Shown piece after piece: positions 33,775 through 41,927 of a stretch of 50,080 bases of DNA. Made by a program: the position numbers and the translations under genes. Under the pieces are notes generated by a model. It worked only from the letters and a program-made list of their open reading frames with translations, did not search any database and was not told the origin of the DNA. Position 1 is the first letter of the stretch. Every line of letters begins with the position of its first letter. Source of the DNA: a bacterium (GTDB taxonomy: Bacteria > Cyanobacteriota > Vampirovibrionia > Gastranaerophilales > Gastranaerophilaceae); contig JAFXYZ010000002.1 in assembly GCA_017541465.1 (NCBI GenBank), forward strand, positions 1-50,080, in the 5' to 3' direction.

Positions 33775-34610
33775 ACTCTTATGTGTTCAACTTCCACCTT
33801 AGTGCCTTTGGCATCCTTCCAGGAGTCCTTATCGTACTCAACCGTAACCATGTCATAGACAGGCGGAACATTTAAAAGAGAAGTGGTTGAAATATGTCTT
33901 ATTCCCTGCTCATCAACACTAAATCCTTCATTATGGTAGTGCCCCGAAGAAATTAACACAACATTTTTGTGTTTTGCAAGCATCTTCAGATAATTTTCGG
34001 GCTCGATAACCTCATGAGACTTGTGTTCGTGAGGAGGAAGCAAAGGAAAATGCTGGTAGATAAACACAAGTTTTCTCTTGTTCAGAGTCAGTTGTTTATC
34101 AAGCCAGGAAATCTGTTCAGGGGAATAATACCCGTGCGCGCTCGGAACAAGATTAGCACTTCCGTCAAGAACAATACAAACAATATCCTTATTCGGCTTA
34201 AAAACGTAATTCTTTTTTAAAGCGGGCTGATAAGGATTTTTGTTTGAAACGATTTCAAGATATTTTTCCTTTGTTATCCCGGACATCTTGTGGGCATCGT
34301 GGTTTCCGAGAACAAAATAATACGGCATTTTGAGTTTTGAAGTATAGCTCATAAACTCTTTTATATTATCTTCATTTGATTTATCTATCTGATCCCCGAG
34401 AAAAACCGTAAAGGCAGGTTTTTTTTTGTTCAGGGACATAATCGCAAAATAAAGATGCTTCTTTGAAACCGAAACATTACGGCTGCTGTTTGTTGAACCG
34501 TCCTGAGAATAATGGATATCGGTTAACTGCGCAAAGGTAATTGATTTTGCATCAGCACTCTGAAACAAAAACAGGACAAAGCAAGACAACAAAACGAAGC
34601 GTTTAAGCAT
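33771..34610 (-). CDS. Exported calcineurin-like metallophosphoesterase
   Basis: The start at 34610 (MLKRFVLLSCFVLFLFQSAD) has AGGATT upstream and gives a clean signal peptide; earlier in-frame codons overlap the preceding gene more. The 279-residue protein carries the metal motifs in order: QLTDIHYS, FLGDQID, VLGNHDAH, YQHFPLLPPH and SSGHYHNEG. These enzymes hydrolyse phosphomonoesters or diesters, and exported members often act on nucleotides or surface phosphates. The substrate is not predictable. It overlaps the upstream MshEN-like gene by eight bases, suggesting co-translation. Confidence 0.85.
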   Translation of the reverse strand: MLKRFVLLSCFVLFLFQSADAKSITFAQLTDIHYSQDGSTNSSRNVSVSKKHLYFAIMSLNKKKPAFTVFLGDQIDKSNEDNIKEFMSYTSKLKMPYYFVLGNHDAHKMSGITKEKYLEIVSNKNPYQPALKKNYVFKPNKDIVCIVLDGSANLVPSAHGYYSPEQISWLDKQLTLNKRKLVFIYQHFPLLPPHEHKSHEVIEPENYLKMLAKHKNVVLISSGHYHNEGFSVDEQGIRHISTTSLLNVPPVYDMVTVEYDKDSWKDAKGTKVEVEHIRV

Positions 34611-34848
34611 TTTTGTTAATCCTCTCCGCAATACATTTCTGGATATGAAGCGCCTGCTCTAAATCTTCTCTTGTAATAGCATTCATTGCAACAAAAATTT
34701 CTCCCAGAGGGAGTTTCTGGAATTTTTGCGCACCAAGAGCGAGAGAAAGATGCTTTAAATTAATCTTTCCCGATTCTATCAGTATTTCGCCTATCCGCTG
34801 ACACTGCGAAATATCCGACCACGCCTTTTCGTCATATAAATTCTTCAT
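34603..34848 (-). CDS. Stand-alone MshEN/GspE N-terminal-like protein
   Basis: The 81-residue protein contains two copies of the half-motif found in the N-terminal domain of GspE/PilB/MshE ATPases: RIGEILIESGKINLKHLSLA near residue 18 and PLGEIFVAMNAITREDLEQA near residue 47, each followed by L-x-x-Q. In MshE this double motif binds cyclic di-GMP. No ATPase domain is attached. The second motif has MNA in place of the glycine-containing turn, so binding may be altered. It could be a small c-di-GMP effector or a remnant of a secretion ATPase. It lies directly upstream of the exported phosphoesterase. Confidence 0.7.
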   Translation of the reverse strand: MKNLYDEKAWSDISQCQRIGEILIESGKINLKHLSLALGAQKFQKLPLGEIFVAMNAITREDLEQALHIQKCIAERINKNA

Positions 34849-34948
34849 GCGATTATTATATCACAAATCAGAATTAAGTGAAGAACCACTAATCCCATAG
34901 TTCCAAATCTCCTCATTTTCTCAATCATCAAGTTTTTATTATTTGATG

Positions 34949-35254
34949 TTAAATCATCAAATCCAGGCGGTTGCCTGTGTACTCATCATATTTACTCGGG
35001 GAATGTTCACCCGTTCCCATAGCATTCAGGGTAGCATATAAATCCTGATTATCTACATAAGGATTAACGCGCTGTGTTTTTGCCGGTTCAACAGACCTTT
35101 CCGCAGGATTAATTCTTTGGGTTGAAAAGATATTCTCTTCACCGACAGGAATACCCGCGCCCTGATTTTGTCCGAACTTTTGGGCATATTGCTCTCTGTT
35201 TATTTCGGATACATAAAAATCATATTTATTTGTGTCTAAAGAAACCGGTCGCAT
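34949..35254 (-). CDS. Uncharacterised hydrophilic protein
   Basis: The 101-residue protein (MRPVSLDTNKYDFYVSEINR...) is polar, without signal peptide or membrane segments, and rich in Asn, Glu and Pro in its middle, so it is probably partly disordered. Paired short motifs recur: STQRINPAE and KTQRVNPYV. I recognise no family. It has no overlapping neighbour. A weak CATCAA/TTGATG hairpin follows the stop. Confidence 0.55.
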   Translation of the reverse strand: MRPVSLDTNKYDFYVSEINREQYAQKFGQNQGAGIPVGEENIFSTQRINPAERSVEPAKTQRVNPYVDNQDLYATLNAMGTGEHSPSKYDEYTGNRLDLMI

Positions 35255-35324
35255 AATTGTCCCTATTTTTTCCTATTTATATAAAGTAAATTTTTAACCG
35301 GAAATTGCATAAAATTAAAAAATA

Positions 35325-35352
35325 TTTACAATAAGAACAAATATGATAAAAT
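35325..35352 (+). promoter_or_regulatory. Promoter of the twin radical SAM genes
   Basis: TTTACA (35325-35330) and TAAAAT (35347-35352) are 16 bases apart, 20 bases before the TTG start at 35373. Confidence 0.45.
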
Positions 35353-35372
35353 AAATTCAAAAGGATATAAGA

Positions 35373-36353
35373 TTGAAATACAAAAGTTGCCAGTGGATTG
35401 AAGAAGGAATAAATTTTGACCGCACCTCATATAAGGTTTGCTGTTTATACAGCGCTAAGGGAGGCGGAAATACTATTATTGAAGATAATTATAACGGACA
35501 TAAAATAGACTGGGAGAAAGTTTTTGCCTTCAAAAAAATGATAAAAGACCTTCATAAAAGCGGGAAAACTTATCCGAAATGTGAGGGTTGTATCTATTTA
35601 AAAGAGCAAGACTGGGACGACGACCACACAAAAATTTCAATGATAAATCTTGACTACTGGACAAAATGCAACTCCAGATGCCGCTATTGCTTTACAATGA
35701 GAAACAAATGGAAATATAACCTTTACCGGAACTATAATTTTCTTCCGATTTTGGAGGATATGATTTCAAAAGGAATACTTTCAAACAAAAGAGGGGAAGT
35801 CAGTTTCGGGGGCGGAGAGGTAACGCTTTTAAAGGAATTTGACAGGGTTTTAGAGATATTTCTTGAGCAGAATTTCAAAAAAATTATTATCCATACCTCG
35901 TGTATAAAATATTCTGAAGCAATCGCAAAAGGTCTAGAGAAGGGTTCGGTGCAATTAATCGTATCTGTTGATTCAGGTTCAAAGGCTATGCACAAAAAAA
36001 TTAAGCAGGTCAACTCTTATGATAAGGTCTGGGCAAATTTAAAAGAATATGCAAAGCACCAAAAAGAGCCCGAGCAGGTAAAAACGAAATATATAGTCGT
36101 TCCCGGGATAAATGATGATATAAAAGAAATAGAACTCTGGCTTAAAAAATCAAAAGAAAGCGGGATAAACAGTGTTCTTCAGGAAATTGAATCAGACTGG
36201 TTCTATGAAAGACGTGAAAATCCCGATGATAATATCATAAATCTTTTTAACAAAACAAAAGAAATAGCGGAAGAACTCGGTTTAGTATATAATCTCTATG
36301 AAAGAGCCGAGCACATGATGACATACTGGACAAACCTGACAGATAAGGAATAA
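35373..36353 (+). CDS. Radical SAM protein with N-terminal cysteine domain, paralog 1
   Basis: The start is TTG with AAGGAT 8 bases upstream. The 326-residue protein opens with SCQWIEEGINF...VCCL and, near residue 70, KCEGCIYLKEQDWDD, a cysteine-rich module that precedes the catalytic core. The radical SAM cluster site is WTKCNSRCRYCFTMR (CxxxCxxC) near residue 106, followed by SFGGGEVTLL and the SAM-binding strand LIVSVDSGS. This layout resembles radical SAM proteins of the twitch-domain type, where an auxiliary Fe-S domain lies at the N-terminus. The substrate is unknown. It is co-transcribed with its paralog seven bases downstream. Confidence 0.85.
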   Translation: MKYKSCQWIEEGINFDRTSYKVCCLYSAKGGGNTIIEDNYNGHKIDWEKVFAFKKMIKDLHKSGKTYPKCEGCIYLKEQDWDDDHTKISMINLDYWTKCNSRCRYCFTMRNKWKYNLYRNYNFLPILEDMISKGILSNKRGEVSFGGGEVTLLKEFDRVLEIFLEQNFKKIIIHTSCIKYSEAIAKGLEKGSVQLIVSVDSGSKAMHKKIKQVNSYDKVWANLKEYAKHQKEPEQVKTKYIVVPGINDDIKEIELWLKKSKESGINSVLQEIESDWFYERRENPDDNIINLFNKTKEIAEELGLVYNLYERAEHMMTYWTNLTDKE

Positions 36354-36360
36354 AAGAGTA

Positions 36361-37359
36361 ATGACACAAGCCTACACAAGCTGTTACTGGATTCAGCATG
36401 GTATTAACTTTGAACCTGACGGGCTTCAGATGTGTTGTCTTTGCTGCCACGAAGGAAAAGGAAACCTTGTTATAAAAGAAAATTACAGGGGAGAAGTTTT
36501 TAAACCGGGTGAAATATTCAGTTTAAAAGAAAAATTCATACGGGAAAACAAAGATAATATAATCAACCCAAAATGCAAAGGCTGTTTTCTTTTACAGGAG
36601 CGGCAATGGGATGAAGAAGGCAAATACATCAGCTATATTCATTTCAACCACTGGACAAACTGCAACAGCGACTGTATTTATTGTTACACAAGCTGGGATA
36701 AAGCAAATTTCAATAAAAAACCGCATTATAACGTAGTGCCTGCTTTAAAAGAAATTTTCAGGCAAAAACTCTTCCGCCCGGGTGGTGAAATAACCTTTGC
36801 AGGCGGCGAACCCACCATTTTAAAGGAATTTGAAGAAATAATCAAATTATGTCTTGATAACGGCGCGGACAGAATAACCATTCATTCTTCGGGGATAAGA
36901 TATTCAAGGGCACTTGAGAGAGGTATCAGAGAAAAGAAAATAACCATCTGCCTTTCCGCCGACTCAGGTACAAGAGAAACCTATAAAAAAATAAAAAGGG
37001 TGGATAAATTTAATGTATTTTGGGAAAATGTCAAAAAATACGCAAAACACCAGACGGATGAAAACGACAAAAGGTTTGTAAACACAAAGTATATCTTAAT
37101 TCCCGGAATAAATACCTCAAAAGAAGAGATAGACAAATGGTTTGAGCTGAACGAAAAATCGGGGATAAAAACGGTAACCTTCGATATTGAAACAAATTAC
37201 TGCCGAGATTTGGCGGAAAAAGGGGAAGATTACCCGAAAGAGCTTGTAGGTTTAGCGAAATATATGATAGATAAAGCAAACGGGCTTAATTATAATATTA
37301 TTTATTATAACAATTTCAAATATCTTGCATATAAAAACGGATTTATTGACGAATATTAA
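36361..37359 (+). CDS. Radical SAM protein with N-terminal cysteine domain, paralog 2
   Basis: The 332-residue protein is a diverged copy of the previous gene: SCYWIQHGINFEPDGLQMCC, KCKGCFLLQERQWDEEG, then the radical SAM site WTNCNSDCIYCYTSWD, TFAGGEPTILKEFEEI and CLSADSGTRETYKKIKRVDK. All core cysteines are kept, so both enzymes are probably active. An extra Cys pair (CCLCC) in the N-terminal module distinguishes it from paralog 1. Conserved order and divergence suggest two successive or alternative reactions on related substrates. No small precursor peptide gene is visible nearby. Confidence 0.85.
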   Translation: MTQAYTSCYWIQHGINFEPDGLQMCCLCCHEGKGNLVIKENYRGEVFKPGEIFSLKEKFIRENKDNIINPKCKGCFLLQERQWDEEGKYISYIHFNHWTNCNSDCIYCYTSWDKANFNKKPHYNVVPALKEIFRQKLFRPGGEITFAGGEPTILKEFEEIIKLCLDNGADRITIHSSGIRYSRALERGIREKKITICLSADSGTRETYKKIKRVDKFNVFWENVKKYAKHQTDENDKRFVNTKYILIPGINTSKEEIDKWFELNEKSGIKTVTFDIETNYCRDLAEKGEDYPKELVGLAKYMIDKANGLNYNIIYYNNFKYLAYKNGFIDEY

Positions 37360-37472
37360 AAATTCAAAAGTGTTGCAAAATAAAATTTATATGATTTAAT
37401 AATAATTACAAACGGCTTGCTTGTGAGCAGGCAAAAAAAGAAAAATTGAAAATTTAATAAAAACAAAAATAT

Positions 37473-37546
37473 GCGTCTGTAGCTCAGCTGGATAGAGCAT
37501 CTGCCTTCTAAGCAGAGGGTCGAGCGTTCGAATCGCTCCAGGCGTA
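37473..37546 (+). tRNA. tRNA-Arg (anticodon UCU)
   Basis: The 74-base gene folds as a full cloverleaf: acceptor GCGTCTG with CAGGCGT, D-arm AGCTCAGCTGGATAGAGC, anticodon stem TCTGC/GCAGA with loop CTTCTAA, and T-arm with GTTCGAATC. The anticodon is TCT at 37507-37509. The 3' CCA is not encoded. TTGCAA at 37373 and TTTAAT/TAATAA near 37395-37402 form a plausible promoter about 65 bases upstream. A T-rich tract follows the gene. Confidence 0.96.
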
Positions 37547-37658
37547 TATTTTTTTTATTTTATACTGTTTTAAATTCATATTATGCTCTTTTTATTGAAT
37601 AATAATTTGAAGAAAAATGAATAATAAAGTATAATATTCCATAAATAAAGGAATTTAT

Positions 37659-38408
37659 ATGACTTCTTCCATTGATAAAGTTATTGATTTAAAGAACAAA
37701 AAAAAGTACGGGGAAGCGATTAAACTTGCAAAATCGGAGTTTCGCAAAACAAAAGACAATTGTTTTAACAGAGAAATTTATGATTGCCTGAGACTTCAGA
37801 ACAATCTTGAAGAAGCCTCCAAAATATTAAAGAAGATGATAAAAGAAGAGCCCGATAATATCTCGTTATATAAAACCCTTGCCTATAACTATTATCTTCT
37901 TCAGGACTATAAAAATGCGCTGAAGTATTATAAAACCGTAATTGAAAGCGAGCCTAATAATGCTGACCTTCACTACAGCACAGGGCTTATGTATCATTAT
38001 TTAAAAGATGTCAAAAATGCATACAAATACTATCAAAATGCGCTGAAGGTAAATCCCTCTTATGCCCCTGCGCTCAATAATTTAGGGCTTTTATATTATG
38101 AGAACAACGACTGCGAAAGCGCTTTAAAGTTCTTCAATAAAGCAATTTCGGTTGCGCCCTCAAACCCTGAAGCCTACCACCATATAGGAATTATTCAGAG
38201 AGAATATAAAAAAGACGGGGAATTATCCGTATTGTATTTAAGAAAAGCCGTAAGACTGGACGCAAAATACAGCGAGAATTATTATCAGCTCGCAATAACA
38301 TATAATGCTTTTAGAGATAAAGATAACGCGGTTTTAGCCTTAAAGAAATGTCTTGAACTGAACAAAAATCACACTAAGGCAAAAGCACTGTTGAAAAAAA
38401 TATCTTAA
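37659..38408 (+). CDS. TPR-repeat protein
   Basis: The 249-residue protein consists of about six tetratricopeptide units, for example ISLYKTLAYNYYLLQDYKNA, ADLHYSTGLMYHYLKDVKNA and APALNNLGLLYYENNDCESA. There is no signal peptide or catalytic domain, so it is likely a cytoplasmic scaffold or adaptor. Tyrosines are abundant at helix interfaces. It is shorter than and distinct from the TPR protein at 28480. TATAAT at about 37630 precedes a weak ribosome site (AAAGGAA). The neighbour downstream is 63 bases away with its own ribosome site. Confidence 0.8.
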   Translation: MTSSIDKVIDLKNKKKYGEAIKLAKSEFRKTKDNCFNREIYDCLRLQNNLEEASKILKKMIKEEPDNISLYKTLAYNYYLLQDYKNALKYYKTVIESEPNNADLHYSTGLMYHYLKDVKNAYKYYQNALKVNPSYAPALNNLGLLYYENNDCESALKFFNKAISVAPSNPEAYHHIGIIQREYKKDGELSVLYLRKAVRLDAKYSENYYQLAITYNAFRDKDNAVLALKKCLELNKNHTKAKALLKKIS

Positions 38409-38471
38409 AATTTTGGCAAAAATTATTTTGTTTAAACTTAAAACCATATATAAACCATATATGGAGATATT

Positions 38472-39383
38472 ATGATAGAATTTAACCCCCAAATTAATTC
38501 AACATCACCTGTTAAGGTAACATCAAACAAAAATAAGAATTATCTTCCTTCTTATCTTATAAGACAAAATGCAAATGGGGATACCGTTTCCTTTTCAGGG
38601 AAAAAGAAAAATGCGGTTAAGGCAGGCGCTATGGCAGTTGCAGCCTCGGCACTGTTATCAGGATGCTCAGCAAAAAATCTGACACCGGATTATATAAAAA
38701 ATAACATTTTGCCGAATTTACCCGCGTTGACGGAAGCTGTAAATCAAGCCGCAACGACCATGCCAAAACTTGTTTCACCTCTGACTGATGACAGTTCAAA
38801 AGCTCAGGATGAACCGGAAGAGACAAAATATAACCAGATAAAGAAGGTTTCCTCTGAGCCCGTTAATACGGAAATGATGAAATACGCACCTCCTCAGGTA
38901 GAAGAAATTTTTCCCGAACCCATCCCTGCTCCTGAGCCGGAACCCATTGATTTAGAAATGGTTAAATATGCTCCACCCCCGGTAGATGTTATAGATGAGC
39001 CGATACCTGAACCTGTTCCCGCTCCTGAGCCCGAGCCGTTACCGAAGTATGCTCCTCCTCCGATTGATGATTATATCGAAGAGCCTCTTCCTGAACCTGT
39101 TCCCGCTCCCGAGCCCGAGCCGTTACCGAAGTATGCTCCTCCTCCGATAGATGATTATATCGAAGAGCCTCTTCCTGAGCCCGTTCCCGCTCCTGAGCCC
39201 GAGCCGCTGCCAAAGTACGCACCACCTCCAATAGAGGAATATATTGAAGCCCCTGCTCCCGAGCCGATACCCGAAATCATTGAAGAGCCAAAGGTTGAAC
39301 CTGATTCCCAGCCTGTCAGTGTTGAAAGCTCAGAGGTTTCGGAAGAACCTATAACACAGGAAGAAAATATACCTCAGGAATAA
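38472..39383 (+). CDS. Proline-rich repeat protein with internal lipobox
   Basis: The 303-residue protein has three parts. Residues 1-48 are polar and include NGDTVSFSGKKK. Residues 49-66 form a hydrophobic stretch ending in a perfect lipobox, ALLSGC, as in lipoproteins, but more than 45 residues from the ATG. Residues 130-303 are acidic and proline-rich, with tandem 28-residue units containing LPKYAPPPIDDYIEEPLPEP. Such Pro/Glu repeats form extended periplasmic spacers, as in TonB or lipoprotein linkers. Either the N-terminal extension is an unusual export leader, or a later start is used; Met at residue 53 (MAVAASALLSGC) would give a very short signal peptide. The ribosome site ATGGAG supports the ATG at 38472. 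Confidence 0.75.
   Translation: MIEFNPQINSTSPVKVTSNKNKNYLPSYLIRQNANGDTVSFSGKKKNAVKAGAMAVAASALLSGCSAKNLTPDYIKNNILPNLPALTEAVNQAATTMPKLVSPLTDDSSKAQDEPEETKYNQIKKVSSEPVNTEMMKYAPPQVEEIFPEPIPAPEPEPIDLEMVKYAPPPVDVIDEPIPEPVPAPEPEPLPKYAPPPIDDYIEEPLPEPVPAPEPEPLPKYAPPPIDDYIEEPLPEPVPAPEPEPLPKYAPPPIEEYIEAPAPEPIPEIIEEPKVEPDSQPVSVESSEVSEEPITQEENIPQE
39037..39288 (+). repeat. 84-bp tandem repeats encoding 28-residue Pro/Glu units
   Basis: Units starting near 39037 and 39121 are almost identical; a third from 39205 is partial and diverged. The period of 84 bases keeps frame. Shorter Pro-Glu-Pro versions precede them from about 38900. Confidence 0.85.
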
Positions 39384-39401
39384 ATAAATTAAATAAAATA
39401 T

Positions 39402-39437
39402 AAAAATGGAAAAGTTTTAAACTTTTCCATTTTTTTC
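39402..39437. terminator. Bidirectional terminator overlapping the radical SAM 3' end
   Basis: AAAAATGGAAAAG and CTTTTCCATTTTT form a perfect 13-bp stem around TTTTAAA, followed by more T. The minus-strand radical SAM gene stops inside the loop, so its last codons (ATG GAA AAA AAT GGA AAA GTT TAA) build one arm. Confidence 0.85.
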
Positions 39438-40445
39438 CATATCATATAAACAAAACGGCTGACAATGAAGTTTTCCCGTGTAGGTTTCAGCCTTTTCACT
39501 GCAACCGCCCCTGCAGATACCGCCATATTTACAGGTTTGGCAAATACCCTGCAAATCTTCAAGTTTAAACCTTCTGTTATATTTGAAATTATTTGGATTT
39601 TCCCAGATTTCTCTCAGAGATTGCTCTCTTATGTTGCCTTCAATGTACTTTTTATCCTGCATCGAAAGACAGCCTTTAATTCCTCCGTCACTTTCTATCC
39701 CGATAACACTCATACCTGCGTTGCAGCCGTTCCAGTGTTTCATACCCATATAGGGTGTTAGTTTTGAGAAATACCCCGTACAGTCGGCTTCGGTTATCGT
39801 CAGGATATCCTTGTATCTCGGGCGGTTTTTAGCGATAAATTCGGCAACGGAATAGTAATCTTTATCAGAAATAGCCCATTCTCTCGGCATTCTTCCCCGA
39901 ACATTAGCCGTTTGTATCTGCCAGACATCAACCGCGTGGTCAAGCAAGACTTTTTTTATCCCCTCAAGCTCGTGGAGGTTTCCTTTATGCAGGGTTGAAA
40001 CAACACCCACCTGAAACCCTCTTTGCTTCATTCTGTCAAAAACCCACATCAGATGGTCAAAAACACCTTCTTTGCCCCTTATATGGTCGTGAGTTTTGGC
40101 ATTTGAGCCGTCAAGACTGAAGCCTATATATTTTGTCCCGATTTGCTCCATAACATCGAGTATTTCGTCATTAACGATATAGCCGTTTGAAATATAGTGG
40201 CAGCTCATACCCAAAGTGACAATTCTGTGAGCCAAAACAGACCAGTCTTTTCTCATAAAGGGTTCACCGCCTGATAAAACAACTCTTTGGCACCCTAAAT
40301 CAGCAAGCTGTTCTATTAAACCGAGTGCTTCTTCTGTTGAAAGCTCCTTCGGTCTTTTGTTTATGTCTGCATTTGAACCGCAGTGCAGACAATGAATGTT
40401 ACAGCTTAAAGTTATTTCCCATACCGCATGTTTTAATTTATACAT
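39417..40445 (-). CDS. Radical SAM/SPASM domain protein
   Basis: The 342-residue protein has the radical SAM site TLSCNIHCLHCGSNA (CxxxCxxC) near residue 14, VVLSGGEPFMRKDW, and FSLDGSNAKTHDHIRG. The C-terminal SPASM domain for auxiliary Fe-S clusters has GCLSMQDKKYIEGNI, then GICQTCKYGGICRGGCSE, and a final CQPFCLYD. This arrangement is shared by peptide-modifying enzymes (PqqE, anSME) and heme-pathway enzymes (NirJ/AhbC type). No precursor peptide or heme gene is next to it, so I cannot choose. It is a single-gene unit, divergent from the deaminase gene. Confidence 0.87.
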   Translation of the reverse strand: MYKLKHAVWEITLSCNIHCLHCGSNADINKRPKELSTEEALGLIEQLADLGCQRVVLSGGEPFMRKDWSVLAHRIVTLGMSCHYISNGYIVNDEILDVMEQIGTKYIGFSLDGSNAKTHDHIRGKEGVFDHLMWVFDRMKQRGFQVGVVSTLHKGNLHELEGIKKVLLDHAVDVWQIQTANVRGRMPREWAISDKDYYSVAEFIAKNRPRYKDILTITEADCTGYFSKLTPYMGMKHWNGCNAGMSVIGIESDGGIKGCLSMQDKKYIEGNIREQSLREIWENPNNFKYNRRFKLEDLQGICQTCKYGGICRGGCSEKAETYTGKLHCQPFCLYDMEKNGKV

Positions 40446-40543
40446 AATTCACTCTGTTATCCTTACCGATTAATCTATTATATTAATTTTCACGCGGTAT
40501 TGCAAACATTTAGTTCTCATAAAAACCAAAACCGAGTATTTAG

Positions 40544-40552
40544 TGGTATAAT
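40544..40552 (+). promoter_or_regulatory. Extended -10 promoter of the deaminase gene
   Basis: TGGTATAAT lies 20 bases before the ATG at 40573, leaving room for the GAGGG ribosome site. Confidence 0.6.
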
Positions 40553-40572
40553 TTATTCTGAATGAGGGAAAA

Positions 40573-41121
40573 ATGGAAAATTATACTCACATAAATATTA
40601 TTTCAAACGAAGAAATTGATGAAAAGAAGGTTGAAGAAGCAAGTCAGATAATAAGAAATCTGCAAAAGGAAATCTCTGTTTATACTGCAAACGGCTCAGG
40701 TCCTTTTGTTGCGGCTATATACAATGAAAAAGGCGAGCTTATTTCAAAAGCGGCAAACTCTGTCGTCAGAGAGAATTGTTCAAATAACCACGCAGAGATG
40801 AACGCAATAAAACTTGCAGAACAAAAACTCGGAACTTATGACCTTTCACCCTTTAACTTAAAAATTTATGTAACCGCAGAGCCTTGTATGATGTGCCTCG
40901 GGGGAATTATGTGGTCAGGGATAAAAGAGGTTTATTACGGAGTTCCCTCCTGCGATGTTGAGGATATAACGGGCTTTGACGAGGGGTTTAAACCAAAATG
41001 GTTTGAGGAATTTAAAGAGAGAGGAATTGTTGTTTACGGTAATATAGAAGCGGAACTCGGGGAAGAAGAGTTGCTGAAATACATAAACAGAGGATATAAG
41101 GTTTACAAGCCCGAAAGATAA
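40573..41121 (+). CDS. Nucleoside/guanine deaminase of the CMP/dCMP deaminase fold
   Basis: The 182-residue protein has the zinc site of the cytidine deaminase superfamily: NNHAEMNAI (His ligand and catalytic Glu) near residue 73 and TAEPCMMCLGGIMWSGI (two Cys ligands) near residue 98. The C-terminal DEGFKPKWFEEF is more like guanine deaminase (GuaD type) than TadA, which is shorter and lacks it. The N-terminal extension of about 35 residues is unusual. It would deaminate a free base or nucleoside for salvage or catabolism. An essential tadA may be located elsewhere. Confidence 0.8.
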   Translation: MENYTHINIISNEEIDEKKVEEASQIIRNLQKEISVYTANGSGPFVAAIYNEKGELISKAANSVVRENCSNNHAEMNAIKLAEQKLGTYDLSPFNLKIYVTAEPCMMCLGGIMWSGIKEVYYGVPSCDVEDITGFDEGFKPKWFEEFKERGIVVYGNIEAELGEEELLKYINRGYKVYKPER

Positions 41122-41154
41122 TATAAGAAATTTAACAAAATCAACAAAAATCAC

Positions 41155-41183
41155 TTGAAAAATAATTATATTTGTTTTATCTT
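41155..41183 (+). promoter_or_regulatory. Promoter of the rpsE-rpmD-rplO-secY operon
   Basis: TTGAAA (41155-41160) and TATCTT (41178-41183) are separated by exactly 17 bases. It would give a leader of about 120 bases before rpsE. Confidence 0.55.
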
Positions 41184-41211
41184 AATTCTGTCAGAAAAAT
41201 TTATAGGATAT

Positions 41212-41258
41212 AAACACCCCATCGGCTTAGCGAATACAGGTTGAATTGGCGTGTTTTT
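41212..41258 (+). promoter_or_regulatory. Leader hairpin with T-tract before rpsE (possible attenuator)
   Basis: AAACACCCC (41212-41220) pairs with GGCGTGTTT (41248-41256) with one mismatch, and the stem runs into TTTTT. The 27-base loop is GC-richer than its surroundings. It lies in the untranslated leader, 53 bases before the GTG start, and may be an attenuator or a ribosomal protein binding site. Confidence 0.4.
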
Positions 41259-41310
41259 GCATATCCAAAACAATATAAAAAATCAATTCACTAAAAGAAA
41301 GGTAAAAAAA

Positions 41311-41913
41311 GTGGAAGAAAAAGAATTAGAAACAACTGCTGAAGAAACTGCTGCTGAAGAAACAACAGAAGTAAAAGCAGGACAAAGACAAAGATCAAGA
41401 AAAAGAAAAATAGAAACTGTTCAGGAACAGCCCCAATCTGAATGGAAGGAACAGGTAATTCAGGTAAGAAGAGTTACAAAAGTAGTTAAGGGCGGTAAGA
41501 AACTCAGTTTCAGAGCAATTGTTGTAGTCGGCAACCAAAAAGGACAGGTCGGCATCGGCTGCGCTAAGGCTGCAGAAGTTGTTGTTGCTATCCAAAAAGC
41601 AGTTGCTGACGGAAGAAAGAACCTCGTTGAAGTTCCTATCTTCAAGAAAACAATTCCTCACAAAATTACGGGTAAATCAGGTGCAGGTGCAGTATTTTTA
41701 AGACCTGCTTCAGAAGGTACCGGAGTTATCGCAGGCGGTGCAGTTCGTGCAGTTCTCGAATATGCAGGTATCGAAAACATTCTGGCTAAATCATTAGGTT
41801 CAAAATCACCTCTTAACGCAGCAAATGCAACTCTTAACGCCTTAAAGGCTCTTGAACCGTTTAAAGATGCCGCCAAGAAACGTGGTATCTCAGTTAAAGA
41901 AATGCTTAACTAA
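41311..41913 (+). CDS. rpsE: Ribosomal protein uS5
   Basis: The GTG at 41311 with AAAGAAAGG upstream is the likely start; the frame is open to 41251, but that segment contains the leader hairpin. The 200-residue product has an extra acidic then basic N-terminal tail ([20 protein letters not shown]) before the usual core: [36 protein letters not shown] and the C-terminal [20 protein letters not shown]. uS5 sits at the mRNA entrance of the 30S subunit. The tail of about 40 residues is longer than in most bacteria. The usual upstream neighbours rplF and rplR are missing. Confidence 0.95.
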   Translation: MEEKELETTAEETAAEETTEVKAGQRQRSRKRKIETVQEQPQSEWKEQVIQVRRVTKVVKGGKKLSFRAIVVVGNQKGQVGIGCAKAAEVVVAIQKAVADGRKNLVEVPIFKKTIPHKITGKSGAGAVFLRPASEGTGVIAGGAVRAVLEYAGIENILAKSLGSKSPLNAANATLNALKALEPFKDAAKKRGISVKEMLN

Positions 41914-41927
41914 TAAAGGAAAAGACA

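Noticed and set aside
35373-40445. A RiPP peptide-maturation cluster with three radical SAM genes
   Set aside because: No short precursor-like gene, protease or exporter is visible between them, and a tRNA, a TPR and a lipoprotein-like gene interrupt the group.
41251-41310. An N-terminal extension of uS5 to 41251
   Set aside because: That stretch contains the leader hairpin and T-tract; the GTG at 41311 has a ribosome site and gives a normal uS5 core.
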